Shown here: positions 22,530-35,377 of the stretch, in pieces
How the letters are laid out: every line of letters starts with the position of its first letter
How positions within the stretch are numbered: the first letter of the stretch is position 1
From: Xenopus tropicalis
Taxonomy: Eukaryota > Chordata > Amphibia > Anura > Pipidae
Length of the DNA: 64,000 bases
Assembly (NCBI RefSeq): GCF_000004195.4
Contig: NC_030678.2
Location: 57,567,378-57,631,377, forward strand
Direction of reading: 5' to 3'
Notes under the pieces: generated by a model
Seen by the model: the letters and a program-made list of their open reading frames with translations, nothing else
The model's database searches: none
Told to the model about the DNA's origin: nothing
Translations under genes and position numbers: made by a program

Positions 22530-24959
22530 CGGCAACATCAATTGATAAAACTTTTGCTAACTCCTCAGGCCCAGAGGCCCACTTATTGCATAAGTGATTT
22601 TTAACTATTTCTACACCATCTCCTTTTTTTCTAACACCGGAGGCCAATACAGTCCTATGCAGAAATGCACACCTAGATCTGAAGTGATCCAGGGGCATCT
22701 TGACTGCACCTGTCAAATCCAGGCCCTGCCCCAGTTTCACCTCTGCCCTGTCCCACTGCTGTGTTTCTGCCTCCTGCTTCAGAGGAGTTGACATGTCAGA
22801 CTATGCCCTCCCTTTGGATGTGTGATTACAGTGTAATATTACTCAGAGAATCCCTATTTCTCTGAACTTTTTTATGAACATTTGCCCTATTTGAAGAGCC
22901 AATGGGGATGTTTTTGGAAGTTTCACACACCACAAACCGTAAGGCTTTCCATACCGCAAGCCTTATGTGACTGATGAGTCCATCAGCAAAGGCTCCCTTT
23001 CCCTGGAAATTACATTCATATGTCGGTAAGAGGAGCAGTTCAGCGAGCCCACGGACCCCTTCTGATGTGCACTTTATGTATTAGTTGTTTTTTCTGTTTT
23101 AGAGCAGTCAATGGCACTTTTAGTTTGCTGCTCTGAATTGCTTGGCTGCACCTCTTAATTGCTGGAGGCATGTCAGGGTATGGAGAGGACATGGCATTGT
23201 TATTATGATCTATTATTTATTAAGCATCAGTGATTCCACAGAACAGAGATTGCTTGTACTGAAGAAACAAGGGATATTTGCAGGCAACGCAATTTCCTAC
23301 TTCCAGAATTTACAGCTCTTGGATTTACAACAGCAAGTGATGAAATATGTTATAGACCTGGCAAAAAAGATCTGACATTATTAGCCCTTATTCAATGTTT
23401 CTAACAAAAAACAAGGATTTCAGAAGATATTCTAGCACAAAAAAAAACTCACACATATACATTTTTCTGTCACTCTGTTTTCTGTTAATGTAGAAATAAG
23501 AAAGTAGACCCAGCATTCACTTTACAGTCAGTAATTTTTAAACTAACTAGGAGCAATGAAAATACAGAATGGAAAAGGGCAGAACAAGCCATGAAACCTC
23601 ATGGGAATGATGATTATAGTTGTACTAGTGTGACACCAGCTGTGCCTGGGGACCATTGCACCCTTGTAAGCAGGAAGATAAGTCTTTGGGGCTGCAGCGC
23701 CGCATTGGTACGAGGAGAAAAGAGGCAGTGCCAGGAGACCTAGTACTGGGGGCCCCGGAGAGTAACAGAACAGTGTAAACATACAATTTGTAAAAGTACA
23801 ATTGTATCACAAAACTATGATTTCAGCAGTCAGATGCTGAAACTAAACTAAATGCTGAAACTTAACTTCCAGTATCGTAGAGAAGAAGAGCACCTCTTCA
23901 TTTTTCTGCAAATGTGAAAACATAGAGGCTGTCTGTGCTATATAATCAAAAATACGACTGTCTATTAAGGGCAAAACACTCTGCTGTTTCTCCTAAGGGC
24001 CCATTTACTACACTAGATGCAACCAAAACGCTATATACAAGCGCTTGCCTAGTTTTATATCACTTCTGTACCTTTTTGTGGGCCAGTTCACCAGTTGCAC
24101 CTAGTTTGGTACATGTGGTGTTAGGCACAGCATACTCTGGTACAAAGGAGCCCTGTGCCTGAACCCCGCATTTACAGAGAGGACATTCGGAGGCATAATT
24201 ATCAAACAGCATAACTAGAGTTCCCCAGAGGGAGATTTTGCTCTCAGTTTACTTCAAGGGTGAAACTAAAGTTTGTTCTGTTGTTGCTTATACTGAATGA
24301 TAAGCGACAACAGATTGATGTATATACTTAACTGTAAATGCTACACACAAAGGCACATTTTTGTCTAGTGCTGCCCTAGGTCCCAGACCACCAAATGCCC
24401 CCCAGAGCTAAATCTGGTTACTGGATTTTTTCTTTTCTTTTTCTAAAGTGTATTTTTTATACGTAGCCATCCAAGGGCCGCCATCTTAAGTTCCAGTTCT
24501 AAGCACTGGGCCTCAGACCTGCACAAAAAAATAGGAAATTAACTTTCCCTTGGGGGAAACTGTGGTGAACTTAATTTACACACTAAAAATGTATTGTCAT
24601 TGTATTATTTATCTCTAAAAATAGGAATAGGATTGTGCCTTTAAAAGATACCCACTGCTTTTCCAGAAATGTTCCCATCAACAGCAGCAGCCAGCTGTTT
24701 CCCTTCCATCTGGCTGCATTTCCATGCTGTGCAGGAAGCCAGCCGCACTCAGCACTTTGTACTGTAGGAAGTCAGCCAATCCCCATCTGCTGGGTGGGCA
24801 GCCAGAAGCGTGCAGACCTGAGAGGGAACCGCAGTTCATCTTTCCTTGTGTGACGGAAGAGCTACTCACATCCTACTGACTTTTTAGAGAAAAACAGTTT
24901 GAGCATGTTCACTGCACCCACAGACTAGATAGTATCTATGGGGAGCTCCAATACGGACA
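22530..24959. other. Intergenic
   Basis: No gene is supported. A 129-codon minus ORF partly overlaps the T2 element and has no recognisable domain. The rest looks unique. Confidence 0.5.
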
Positions 24960-25121
24960 ATGACACACAAGGAGATTAGTTGCTTGCAACAAATCTCCTC
25001 AAGCGCAGGTGACCAATCTCTTCCAAATGCCTTTCCATATAAATTGCTGGTGGGAAAATATATGTGTTGCTTTGGTTTTCTGATGTTGTTTAAAGTTTCC
25101 TTGTGGGACAACTTCAGGCAC
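24960..25121. mobile_element. Half copy of foldback MITE (GGGGAGATTAGT family)
   Basis: The segment follows the left half of the element next to it. Shared features are AGGAGATTAGTTGC, the CAAATGCC/GAAATGCC block, AAATTGCTGGTGGGA, GCTTTGGTTTTC and TTTCCTTGTGGGACAACTTCAGG. It stops at the centre of the expected palindrome, and the second copy starts five bases later. Confidence 0.65.
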
Positions 25122-25125
25122 CTAA

Positions 25126-25431
25126 GGGAGGTGGGCATATGGGGAGATTAGTTGCCCATGATAAATCTTCGCTACCACGAGCGACTATTCTCCCGAAATG
25201 CCATCCCGCCAGCAAGAGTGTAAATCGCCAGTGGGATGGCATATGTGTCGCTTCAGGTTTTCCAAGGTCGCCTGACATTGCCTCTCAAGGAAACTTCGGA
25301 AAACCAAAGCGCTGTGTATGCCATCCCATCAGCGATTTACATTCTTGCCAGTGGGATTGCATTTCGGGGAGAATAGACGCCTGTGGTAGCAGATTTATAG
25401 CGGGTGACTAATCTCCCCGTGTGGCACCTCC
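25126..25431. mobile_element. Foldback MITE, full copy
   Basis: The arms run over the whole length. Left GGGAGGTGGGCATATGGGGAGATTAGT inverts to right ACTAATCTCCCCGTGTGGCACCTCC. Inner pairs include GCCATCCCGCCAGC with GCCAGTGGGATTGC and TTCGG/CCAAGG blocks at the centre. The flanks are CTAA at 25122 and TTAA at 25432, so a TTAA target is likely. There is no ORF. A third copy at 44474-47140 is split by a PLE. Confidence 0.75.
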
Positions 25432-25435
25432 TTAA

Positions 25436-27879
25436 ACGTGCAATTTTAAAGATAATTACCCTTCACCTTGTGCTCAGTGGTCAGATTGCGGAGAGTCTCA
25501 GCCAGTGTATGGCCACCTTAAAAAAATGTAAACCCAGAGGGAGAATTGGGGCAAACTGATACTCACAGTATAAGTTCAATATAAATATACATTACATTTT
25601 ATATGTATCCGATCACACCCTTGTAGTGCAATATTGTGCATTGTGAATTTTAACTGAACACTTTTAAGGCAAGTAAAGTGGTGTAATTTTCTGGAGCAAC
25701 CTTTTTCAGTAAGTTTTGTTGAATACACTGCGCACTGGTGCAAACTATAAAACTCTCAGTCTTTCTTCCACTGTTGGTAGTGGTGGCAAAACAGTTTCTG
25801 GGTTTGCAAAAGCTATATAAACTTTGTGCACAGGCAAATTTGTTTGCACATACATTTTCACATTGCGAATATTTTTCCTGTTACAGACTTTTCCCACACT
25901 AGTATTTAGGGGCTTATTTATTAAAGGTTGAAACACAGCTAGCCACAGTCAATCAGAGGGAAAATGCATTTTTCTCTGTTCATTTCTATGGATTTTTAGA
26001 GGCATAATTATTAAAGGCCTAACTCTCACTTACTTTCATTGATATATAAGCCCCTCAAATGCCAAAGAGATGAATAGAGAAAAGCAGAATTTCCCTCTGG
26101 CAAATTGTTGCAAGGTGTGTTTTGCCCTTTGATATATACTGTATGCTCTATAGAGGAAAGTCCCTAGAACGCAGGCATTAAAAGTAAGCTTCAGGTCAGT
26201 TTCAGAGGCCCCCATTTGATTTGGGGGAGCTCTACAGAAGATCAGTTCAGAGGATTCTCCTTCTGCATGGTACAGCACAGAGTGAGGGAGACACATACAA
26301 ACTCTACTCTTACAATATTGCAATATTAGATGTGCATAATACAACTTATTTTCACATAATAATACACATTTTCTACCAAATATGAATGCATTATTCCTCA
26401 GCAAGGGCGTCTTCTTTCCACAATATCCTAAAATGTTGCCTGTCCTTTGGGCAGCCAGTAAGAGATTAGTCGTTTCCATTTACTACGTAACAGTATTTTC
26501 TGCAAGCTTTGTGGAGAATCTGGCGATGTACCTTTAAAGCTGTTGATGCTAGGGAAAATACAAGATTTAAATACCACACAAGTAACACCACACAGGGGAG
26601 GTATTTGTTTTAATGGAACTGGCAGCACTGCTTTGAAGTAAGTAGAATTTACTGCGCCTGTGTATATTACTGCAATATACAAGTATGTTAATGCCTCCGC
26701 TATTATCTGATCCCTTATTTGCGCATCCTTAGACGCTGGGTTCCCTGGCGCTGTGCACAATAAATCACTGTACTGTTAGGTGAGATAGCTTCATGCTGCC
26801 GTTCTGCTTATCTCTAAATCTACGGTCATCTGCCCATTTTACACTTTGCCATTCATTAACCTTCTCATTAGCTACTTAGAAGAAGCTAAGAAGTTAATTA
26901 GGGCACAAGGAAGGTACTGTAGCCAATTTCCCATACATGCTACAAGTAGCTGATCTTTTAAACTTTATGCCACTGAGCTATTTCTGACATTTGCTTTAGG
27001 GCAATGCCACAGCGCACTACTTAGGATGCTTTTCACCTTGTTTCAGGCTACCAAAGTACTCGTGTCACTGTTTGTCAGAGATTGTATCCTGGAAATGCAG
27101 CACTACACCATCATGCGCGCTTGTCAGGTAATTTACCTTAAAGCCTAGGGGGGCCACTTCAGGCACAATGAATGCATCATGGGATTAATAGTTATAAGTG
27201 CCCAGCAGCTATATTAAAAGACTGTATTCCGTTCATTGCAAGCTTTAGCCAGCCTCTGAGCCAGCCTTTGTATTAAAGTGTGTCCAGCTGTACTAACGTT
27301 TTCTGGTCTTTCTGCACCTCGGTTTTGCTCACAAACATTCTATTTCTGCACATAGGGTACATGTAATGGAGTATGCACAATGCCAAGCACAATTAATATG
27401 TTAGGTCTGTTGCAGGCAGCCTATTTTGAAATGTTGCTAAACCCTATGCCAATAAAGGCAGCCAAGCTGATGTCCCCTCATGGCAGGGGTTGCAGTGTTG
27501 CTAAGCAGATACCACACATGCTTTCCTCTTGGAATTGGAGACTATATAGTAAGATTTGCTTTTTTGGTGACCTTGCCAAACAAGCAAATCTTTTCCCCAA
27601 TATGCCCACCTTGGGTAGGCAATATTGTGCTAATGCGGACGTCTGGCCTTAGGGCCAAAGGATTGCTTTACAATGACAGGAGCCAAAAAGTCAGAGTGAG
27701 GACCACATCAATGAGCCAATGCAGGCCTCGATCTGACACAAAAATTTAGCCTGCCCAATTTTTGGCCAGATATCGGTCAGGGAGGCCTGTCGGAGTGCCC
27801 CATACACGGTCAGATAAGCTACTGAATCGGTCTGAAGGACCCAAATCAGTATCTTAAATCTGCCTGTGTACCTTAATGT
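25436..27879. other. Intergenic
   Basis: No gene is supported. Two overlapping minus ORFs at 26036-26760 show no domain, repeated block or splice pattern. Confidence 0.5.
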
Positions 27880-28483
27880 TTAAAGGACATGTAAACCCCA
27901 CACACAAAAATGTAATCAGTGAACAGCCTCTTTGAAATCTTTCAATACCTGCCACACTGGTTGTCCAGAGGTTAATAGTAAGGCTGCAGTGTCCCCTTAA
28001 TCACTTAGATTTCCTTCTCCTCCTGTAACCCACTCAGCCCCCTCCCTCAGGAACTTGCTTTGGCTGTTGGCTTGTGGGCATGCTCAGTTGTTCTAAGCTC
28101 AGATTACTAAACACGCCCCCAGTCTAGCAGCCAGTGATGAGATGGCATTGCTGGTTCCAATAGAAACTCAGCTCTGTCAAAAAAAAATTCTCCCAACCAA
28201 CTCTCCTGAGCTCAGCTTAAACAAAGCAGAACTTTTATCAGAGACAGTTGTGCCTGTGTGAGCCTGTATTCTTGATGAAATGTATGCTGAATAAGGGTCT
28301 GTGTGTGTTTGCTGTTTGCAGATTTAAATGTATCTGATTATGTGTCAGAGAAAAAATGGCCACTGGGTGAAAGCTGCTAGAAAACAGAGGGATATATGCA
28401 GTACAAATGGTGCCATTTGGGTGGGGGAGACATGCCCAACTGATATACATTGTAGGCAAATGTAGGCTTTACATGCCCTTTAA
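27880..28483. mobile_element. T2-type MITE (GGACATGTAAACCCC ends)
   Basis: TTAAAGGACATGTAAACCCC at 27880 is inverted in GGCTTTACATGCCCTTTAA at 28465-28483. TTAA flanks both ends. There is no coding potential. A partial reverse copy lies at 20955-21318. Confidence 0.75.
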
Positions 28484-31468
28484 TGCTGTCAACCTTTGCA
28501 GATGTGCTGGATGCCTTTTCTGGAGCAACACAACGTCCCTGGTGCGGCCCTTTGTGGTTCCCAATAACTACATTTATAGGAGCAAAATGTGGCATATTGT
28601 AGCAAAAAAAATGGATTTTGGATCCTAACGTAGAACAATTGTCTGCAAATAATCTGCCCTCACTAACAGGCCAGCAAGTAGGAGTACAGATGGGACAGTT
28701 TGTAGTTGAGTGAGGTCAAAATGTAGAAGATGGCTTTGGTAATCTGAATGTTTTTATGTTTTTGCATACTGGCTGGGCACTATTATAACTGTTAGATTTG
28801 CCAAATCTGCAGCCAGAATATGATGGTCTTCTGGAAGAGGTTACTTCAGCTGCTGCTGAAACTCTTACCCTGGGGAGGAGGCAGAGAACTAGAGACTGGG
28901 GCAGCATCTGACATGGTGTTTTCTGGTTCTGCGAATGTTTAGGGGTCTGCTGTCCCTGCTAGGATCAGACTGCTTAGGGGTTTTGAGTAAAAATGTGTAT
29001 TAGGAGAACCATGCTGCTTATCATTTCAATTCCTTTAATTGTCATACTAGCCGTTTACTATGTTTTATAAGCTATTCTATTTCAACATGCTCCTCGGTGT
29101 AGTGTAAATACACTCTAAATGCCATTGCACCCAGTTTTTTTTTACTGCTCCTGTGGATCCCCTTTACTTGAATGGTACTGTCCAGGGCAAAAACCTTCAC
29201 TAGGAAGTAGTACTTGTAGTACCATGTATATACCACTGAATAATAACCTTAAGAGTAATGGCACACTGGGCTAAGCTATGGGCTCCCATCTGCTCTTCAC
29301 TGTCACAGGCACAGCGTCGGCCTAAGAGCTGACACACAGAGCAGATATCAGTGAGAAAACACATACTGCAAAGGTGACAGTTCTTTGAACTGAAGCAAAA
29401 TATTTTATTCATTGCTGCCCAAACACTCAGCCAAAGAACTCACATTCTTCAACCAAATACATTTACTGAACAACTAAATACAAACAATAAACAACTAAAT
29501 AAAGATCTAAATGTGCTATATGGGCCACTAAAATATTTGCAGTCTAATGTCATATATGGTTTATATATGGAAAGGGCACTGTGGTGGCCTCTATAGGAGA
29601 TGGCCTTCTCAGCTCTCTGGATAATGAATTCACAGCTTAGGGATCCAATATATGTAACACACATATAGGTGCATTTATGATTAACATACAAATGAACATA
29701 AAATTGAGAAATCAAATTTCTAAGAGTGAGAAATACATATTTATAAATATTTTGCAAGGGTAGATAACTGAATTTCTTGTTTTTTTATACTCAATTTCAA
29801 GCTATTTTTGGTAACAGTGAAATTAGAAAAGCAACTTTCCCCACACATTTAGCCTTTCATCCGTCGGTAAATGCATTTGCACAATAATATTTATATGTTT
29901 AAAAGGAGGCACCAATTCTTGACTTGCATTCAAAAGGAGGGATCAGTTTATATTTAATATTTTTGTTCCCTTTGAATTGCTAGACCCAACCTGCCAGTAG
30001 CCAAAGGAGCTGCCGTCAACTCACTGCTGTGAAATATAAACTCTGTTCAATATATTTAAATGTCATCCCATTGTAAGAGAGCAGCAAATCACTCAAATTG
30101 ACACACACTGTCATGGTATTGAGCTACAGCAGCATAAAGCAAAATACACAGACATAGGAGCCACAGAAACTCTATCATTTGCATAAATAAGAATACAAGT
30201 TTCACAAAATACTGCACACATAACAAAAGAATATTTACTGCATTCAGCAGGTGTAAATAATAAAGATTTCATCTCTTAGTTCTACACTGGAACATGGGAC
30301 AATAGCAGAGCAAGAGCTTGGGGTGTCTTCCTTTTCAGCCAATTGAAAAACACTCTCTCACCCATAAAGTCTGTGCACCCCAGGGTCACTGTTATGGCTA
30401 TTCTAACATGGGAACTAGAAATGTTACTAGCAATTTTATTTTAAGACAATTAGCTGCTGCCCTTCATTTTTTAAAGTGTTCACTGCTATTCAACAGCTCT
30501 ACAGGTTTGAATCTAAACTAGTACCTACAGTAGTTACTGGGTTCTCTGCCACTGGTACACAGGCAGTGATGGACTAAAACCTGAGGGGTTCTGGAAATAA
30601 AGTCAAATGAAGCCAAAGGGATGGGGTGCTGCAGATTGTGAATCACTGGTGAACACAGCAGTCCACTTATTGCCGATAAACACCAGATTATCAGGTAAAC
30701 AAGTATACAATGGCTTTAACATGGATGCAGAATTGACAACGTTTTCCTTTTGGGGAGCTTTGGCGGCGCCCCATTTCACCCCTCATGTCACCAGCTCTGC
30801 CCAACACTGCCTGTATTTAAGATGATATCGGAGTTAAAAGGTCTTTTCAATCGCAGGGTTAATATTAAATTGGGTACAAGTTATGGGGAGACTGGGACAA
30901 ACAGGACATCTACTATAAATCTGACATGTCGGTGGATGGGTAAAATCATACAAAGCTTATGTGTGGGAGTATTTGCATTTATGGCTGGAGGTGATTTATG
31001 ATCCTGTGTTGCTATTTAAGTTGCTATAATCTGAACACTATAAACTCATCGAATGCTGATGTAAAGTGTTTTCTACGGCATTTCTAGCATACTAACTACA
31101 CTTAAAGAATAGGTAGAATGAATCCAACAATATTTTTTAAATGAAATCTCCACCCAAAAATTAACTTTTTTTGCATAATGACAGAAAATGTAATTTTAGG
31201 CAAATTTCTAATGTTTATTAAATATTTATAATGATTTTCAAGTTATTTGTAAATTAATCCTTTGCTATTGCCTTCTCACTTAGATATGTATCTTGTAACA
31301 ATACCTTGCCATGCCTTCTTTTAAGGTGTGTTAATCGACAAGACGTGGGAATTGTCTTGGTCGGAGGAGACTTGCCTACTGATACAATGATTTGAGTAGA
31401 CAGGGAAAGGATTGAAAGGGTTTATAAGCCAATATAAAAAAAAAATGCTTTTAATTACTTCATGCTTA
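28484..31468. other. Intergenic
   Basis: No gene or clear repeat is seen. The sequence is AT-rich, particularly 29400-30260. Confidence 0.5.
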
Positions 31469-31634
31469 TGTAGGGTTCCCTAAAATTGGGTCCCCTAGGA
31501 AGGTTGCCCCCAGGATAGACCCCAAGGGAGGGTAGTACTTTAGTAGTGGGACACCTTGGGTGGTTGGCACTATAAGGGTTAACAGGCAGTTAGCTCCCCT
31601 GCAGTTCAATAGTTAGGCCACAGGGTGCACACAG

Positions 31635-31643
31635 TATATAAGG
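31635..31643 (+). promoter_or_regulatory. LTR TATA box
   Basis: TATATAAGG lies inside the solo LTR, about 480 bp upstream of its polyadenylation signal. It is the likely core promoter of the former retroelement. Confidence 0.55.
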
Positions 31644-31888
31644 CTGTGCAGCCATGTGCCTGCAGGTCTTTCAGCCTGGGACCCCTCTTGGAGAAAAGGT
31701 TAACAACAGGTCAGAGTTAGACAGTTAGAGATTTGTTATAGACCACTCTAGGAGTGGTAGACAGGCAAACTAGCTGGGCAGCGTGGCCCCGACAGGAGAA
31801 TTTACTGGATTAAGATCCACCAGCACTCATAGCTGGAGTCAGGGTATAAAGTGCTAAGTATAGGAGATTTGCCTAATCCAGGGGTATC

Positions 31889-32030
31889 TAAGTGGAAGTA
31901 CCGGGGTGAGGTCTGCTGAGGGGGTGTCCGCTTGGCGTGTAGTACCGGGAAGTGCCCTAGAGAGGGGCTTCTGGCGAGAAGTACCGGAGGGAACCCCTAA
32001 AGGGAATCATCTGGCGTGTAGTACTGCTGA
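31889..32030 (+). repeat. 40-bp tandem repeats inside the LTR
   Basis: Units starting at 31931, 31971 and 32011 are exactly 40 bp apart and share CTGGCGTGTAGTACCGG-like cores. A fourth, looser unit with AAGTACCGGGG begins near 31889. Confidence 0.7.
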
Positions 32031-32115
32031 TATCTCGTGGAGAGAGGGTCTCTTAAGGAAGAGGGAGTATACCCTGACTGTCTCATTGCTCCTGTGTGTA
32101 ACCTGCCTGTCTGAC

Positions 32116-32121
32116 AATAAA
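32116..32121 (+). terminator. LTR polyadenylation signal
   Basis: AATAAA within ACAATAAATAAG lies downstream of the TATA box and before the LTR end, as expected for the R region. Confidence 0.6.
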
Positions 32122-32437
32122 TAAGTTCCACTGGTTAAACATCCATCCAGTGTCCTGTCTCTGCATATCTGGAGGATCCACCTGCCTGGTAAGCAACTAC
32201 CCCAGGGAGGGGGCAAGGTGCCAGGAGTGCTGGGAGTCCCCACACTGCAGTACAGTATCAAGGTCTCAGGAGGGGAGTTATAGTTCATTCTATCCCTATC
32301 CTGGGTGGAGGCACACCAAAGTACAAAGTAATAGCTGTTCCCCCATAGTAAGCGGGGCTCAGGACTCCTGAAAGCGCCAAGTATAGCAAAAGATCAGCAG
32401 GTAGTGCCACATATAAAGATAAAGTGGGCTACACTTA

Positions 32438-33889
32438 GAATGACTTTTTTATTTATGCAAAAACTATGTTTGGGTGGACTTCCCCTCTAAAGTCTAAGTA
32501 CACTCTCTATCCACTATACATCTATATATGGCACCAGTTGTTTTAACAATCAAAAATATAGTCTAATCCCTGTGTGATCCAACTGATTTGCTCATGGGCT
32601 AAGAGAAAATACATCAGTATGCAGAATAAGCAATCAGAATGCATAGAACGGTAGAAAAGAGGGGCCCTACCAATCAGAGTACAGTAAATGGACTAAATAT
32701 ATCAGTTGGAAGCATTAGCAGAATCAACTTTCACTCTATACAGGCCAAATGCACAGCAATGGGTTTGCACAAACCTGTCAAAACTACCCCCACCAGGTCC
32801 ATACAAAGAATTATAGTCAGGCAATCCAGAATACAACTGACAAAGTCTTACACCCTACCTATAAAATTACATAATGGGAGATTTTTACTTTTGCGGTAAA
32901 GGTTGCCTACACATGGAGAGATCCGGTCAGGCAAATCAACCATTTTTGCCCACATTGTCTAACAGTTACAGTTTTACCTTGAGATTGCACCAATAAAAGC
33001 TTTCTATTTAGAAGTTTGGTGGAAAAGCGGCAGTGCTTTCTTAAAATGTCTTAATACTCTGTACGGCTTTAATACTGTGAGAATTCAGTGGGTTTTAAAA
33101 GCCCTAGAGCTGCAGCCAGGAGACTATGCAACGCATGCTAATGTTCACTGAATGCAAAGGAAATTTCTGCCAGACACAAACTCTGCTACAATACTGCTAT
33201 TAACTTCTATTTATGCCTGCCACAAATGAATGTGGAGAGCGTGGGTCTTCATCCCCCCACCTACCCCAAGAAAATTCCTGCTTGTGGCTTTTTTCAGATA
33301 ACCACACGTCATGTATTTGTCCCTGAGCATTTTCTGGCATGATTTGTCAGGCCACCAAGTTTAATTAATATCCAGAGATTTCTAGTTAGCATGACCCCAT
33401 CATGTCTCATGTCTGTGCTGCAGTTAGGCGCTCCAGTTCTGCAGCATTAAATATTAACAGCTAGGTATTAATAATAAAGGATGACAGCTCCTTAATCAGG
33501 CATTCCGAGGATGTCTTTTCCCTTCCTTCTCCCTTCGAAGCGCTGCGTTTCCGGGGAGGATTGCCACTTTCTTTTAACCTTTAGGATTTGCTCAGACAGA
33601 TTGTTCAGGGTCCTTTGTCCCTTAATGTAATGGATGGCATGGAAAACAGCACAGTTTCGTCGTCACAAGCCTCGGAATCTTCCTCGTCTATCTGAGCCAT
33701 GTAGTGCACATTTGCTGGCTGATATTCCCTTATCCTTGTGCTGTCACAGAATCTGGATTGGAAAGCTAGCTGCAAAATACACAAAATGCATATACTTTAG
33801 CAATATGTTATATGAAAAGCATTGGACCAACAACAGAATATTTTTACATCTGGAAGTGGCTCTCAGAGATTCGTGACCAGTCCATATAT
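32438..33889. other. Intergenic, one possible conserved block
   Basis: No gene is supported. The block at about 33330-33510 has several homeodomain-type cores (TTAATTAATATC, TTAATCAGG, TAGGTATTAATAATAAAG) and little sign of repeat origin. It could be a conserved non-coding element, which is speculation. Confidence 0.3.
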
Positions 33890-34335
33890 ACATGAGGGCT
33901 CATTTACATCCACAAGCACAGTTATGGTCTACAACACTTTCCCTGCAGTCAGTCGCATGTAAAACCACTTTCATTAAAGGTATTTGTGTCCATTGGCATA
34001 ACTATATGCGGTCAGGCCCCCTGCAAAAAAGATCTTCCAAGGGGTCCGGCATGCACATCCACCCTACCTGGCCCCACCCCCACATGCCTGTATGCCTTTG
34101 CACCCACCATTTCCCACCAGCTCTCAGGTAGGCAAGTGGCTGAGGAGGTCACCCACGGGGTCTGCTTCCATTATAGTTACACCAAATGCACTCATTGCAC
34201 TTCTAAAATAGCCAGGCAAACGTCCATTCAGTTGTGTCCAATTTGGGACAATATGCGCGCACATTGTGTCAATAGAATCATCCCTTTGTGACTGCAACTG
34301 GGCAAAAACACTGCATTGTGGGGAAAAAAATAAAG
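33890..34335. repeat. Dispersed repeat with GCAGTCAGT/GACTGCA ends
   Basis: The segment shares CTGCAGTCAGT..TAAAACCACTTTCATTAAAGGTA with 48370-48415, and CCTTTGTGACTGCAA..GGGGAAAA with 48688-48727. The two shared ends are inverted relative to each other, so this is probably a decayed TIR element. Confidence 0.45.
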
Positions 34336-34887
34336 CAATTCTGCTTAAAATTGCAGAAATAGAGAATAACCATAAACCATGCTAAGCAATGCTAATTTAT
34401 CCCAAAATGGCCTCTAAACAATACATTGATGTAAACAATGGGTTTCATATGAGACCAAGGTAATGAGCATAGCTAAAACCTATATCTAGGTATAATGCCA
34501 ATGAAAATCATCCCCACAATATGAAACTTCTGTTTATCTACCTCACAAGGAGCAACTATGGAGTAGCTTCAGTCTCACCATTTGGCCTGCTGAGCTCAAG
34601 AAATAACAAAAAAATGTGATGAAAACAACAGGCAAAAAGTACAAGCCCTATTCATTGAGCAAGGGGTTAGGGGTATAACTTCCCTTTTTTTTTAAATTAA
34701 AGCAATGTCACATTAAAGAAAGTAATTTTTCGTTTCAGTGCTCTGAAATAAAAATATCACAGAAAACAACATTTCAGTATTGGGTTTGTTATTCAGTAAA
34801 ATCAGAGAATTGGTAAAGTGTCTGAATATTTGCGGAACACAATTCTGGAAAAACAACACTAATTGATACAACTTCATTTTAACTCTT
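34336..34887. other. Intergenic
   Basis: No gene or repeat is recognised. Confidence 0.5.
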
Positions 34888-35064
34888 GGGGGCAGATTTA
34901 TCAAAATGTGAGTTTAGAGCTTAATACATAAAAACTCACCCACATTCTATTTATTCCTATGGGAGTTTTAGAAGCGTATTTATAAATGACTGAAATTTAG
35001 AGTTCACCAATTGATAAAAATTTGTAAAAATCCCATAGGAATGAATTTACAAAAATCTGCCCCT
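34888..35064. mobile_element. Short foldback MITE (GGGGCAGATTT ends)
   Basis: The ends GGGGGCAGATTTATCAAAA and ACAAAAATCTGCCCC are inverted. Inner pairs CCTATGGGAG and CCCATAGGAATGAAT add to the foldback. There is no ORF. Confidence 0.65.
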
Positions 35065-35180
35065 TATTGTACATTGCAAAGAAACGTCTTTTCTTATAAA
35101 AATGAAAATGCTGGTGTTTAAGAGGAAATATAAATAGATCATAAGAGTTAAGGAGACCGCCTCATACGTATGCAATCTAG

Positions 35181-35375
35181 TGGGAATCTGCAACTATCCT
35201 GGCTTCTGCTTTCAAATCCCACTGGGTGAGCTTTAGCGTGTAGGATACAACCATGTTGGCTGATTTCTCAATCGGCTACAAGCTCTTTGCCAGGGATGGG
35301 CTGCACCTCAATGATGATGGGGCAGCTGCTTTGGGGGAAAAGATGGCTAGAGGGTTGGAGGAGATTTTAAACTAG
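35181..35375 (+). pseudogene. CR1 ORF1 C-terminal remnant (esterase-like)
   Basis: The frame ends in FARDGLHLNDDGAAALGEKM followed by ARGLEEILN and a stop at 35373-35375. A DGLHLN..G motif is typical of the last block of the SGNH-type esterase domain found in CR1 ORF1 proteins, where D and H are catalytic. Upstream the frame is interrupted by TAG at 35241-35243, where a tryptophan would fit, and another TAG at 35178. ORF1 is therefore partial and broken, while the downstream ORF2 is not. Confidence 0.7.
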
Positions 35376-35377
35376 GA

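Larger units (their letters stand above)
31469..32433 (+). mobile_element. Solo LTR with CTTA target duplication
   Basis: The element begins TGTAG at 31469 and ends CTACA at 32433, a perfect inverted terminus. It is flanked by the 4-bp direct repeat CTTA (31465-31468 and 32434-32437). Inside, a TATA box TATATAAGG lies at 31635 and AATAAA at 32116, giving U3, R and U5 in plus orientation. A tandem array of about 40 bp lies at 31889-32030. No internal retroelement region adjoins it, so it is a solo LTR left by recombination. The family was not determined, though the 4-bp duplication is typical of several Ty3/gypsy lineages. Confidence 0.85.

Noticed and set aside
22405..22794. 129-codon minus-strand ORF
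   Set aside because: It runs partly through a T2 MITE end, has no recognisable domain and no clear splice context.
26036..26760. Two overlapping minus ORFs of 147 and 110 codons
   Set aside because: They are in different frames, have no domain signature and no splice pattern, and look like chance open frames.
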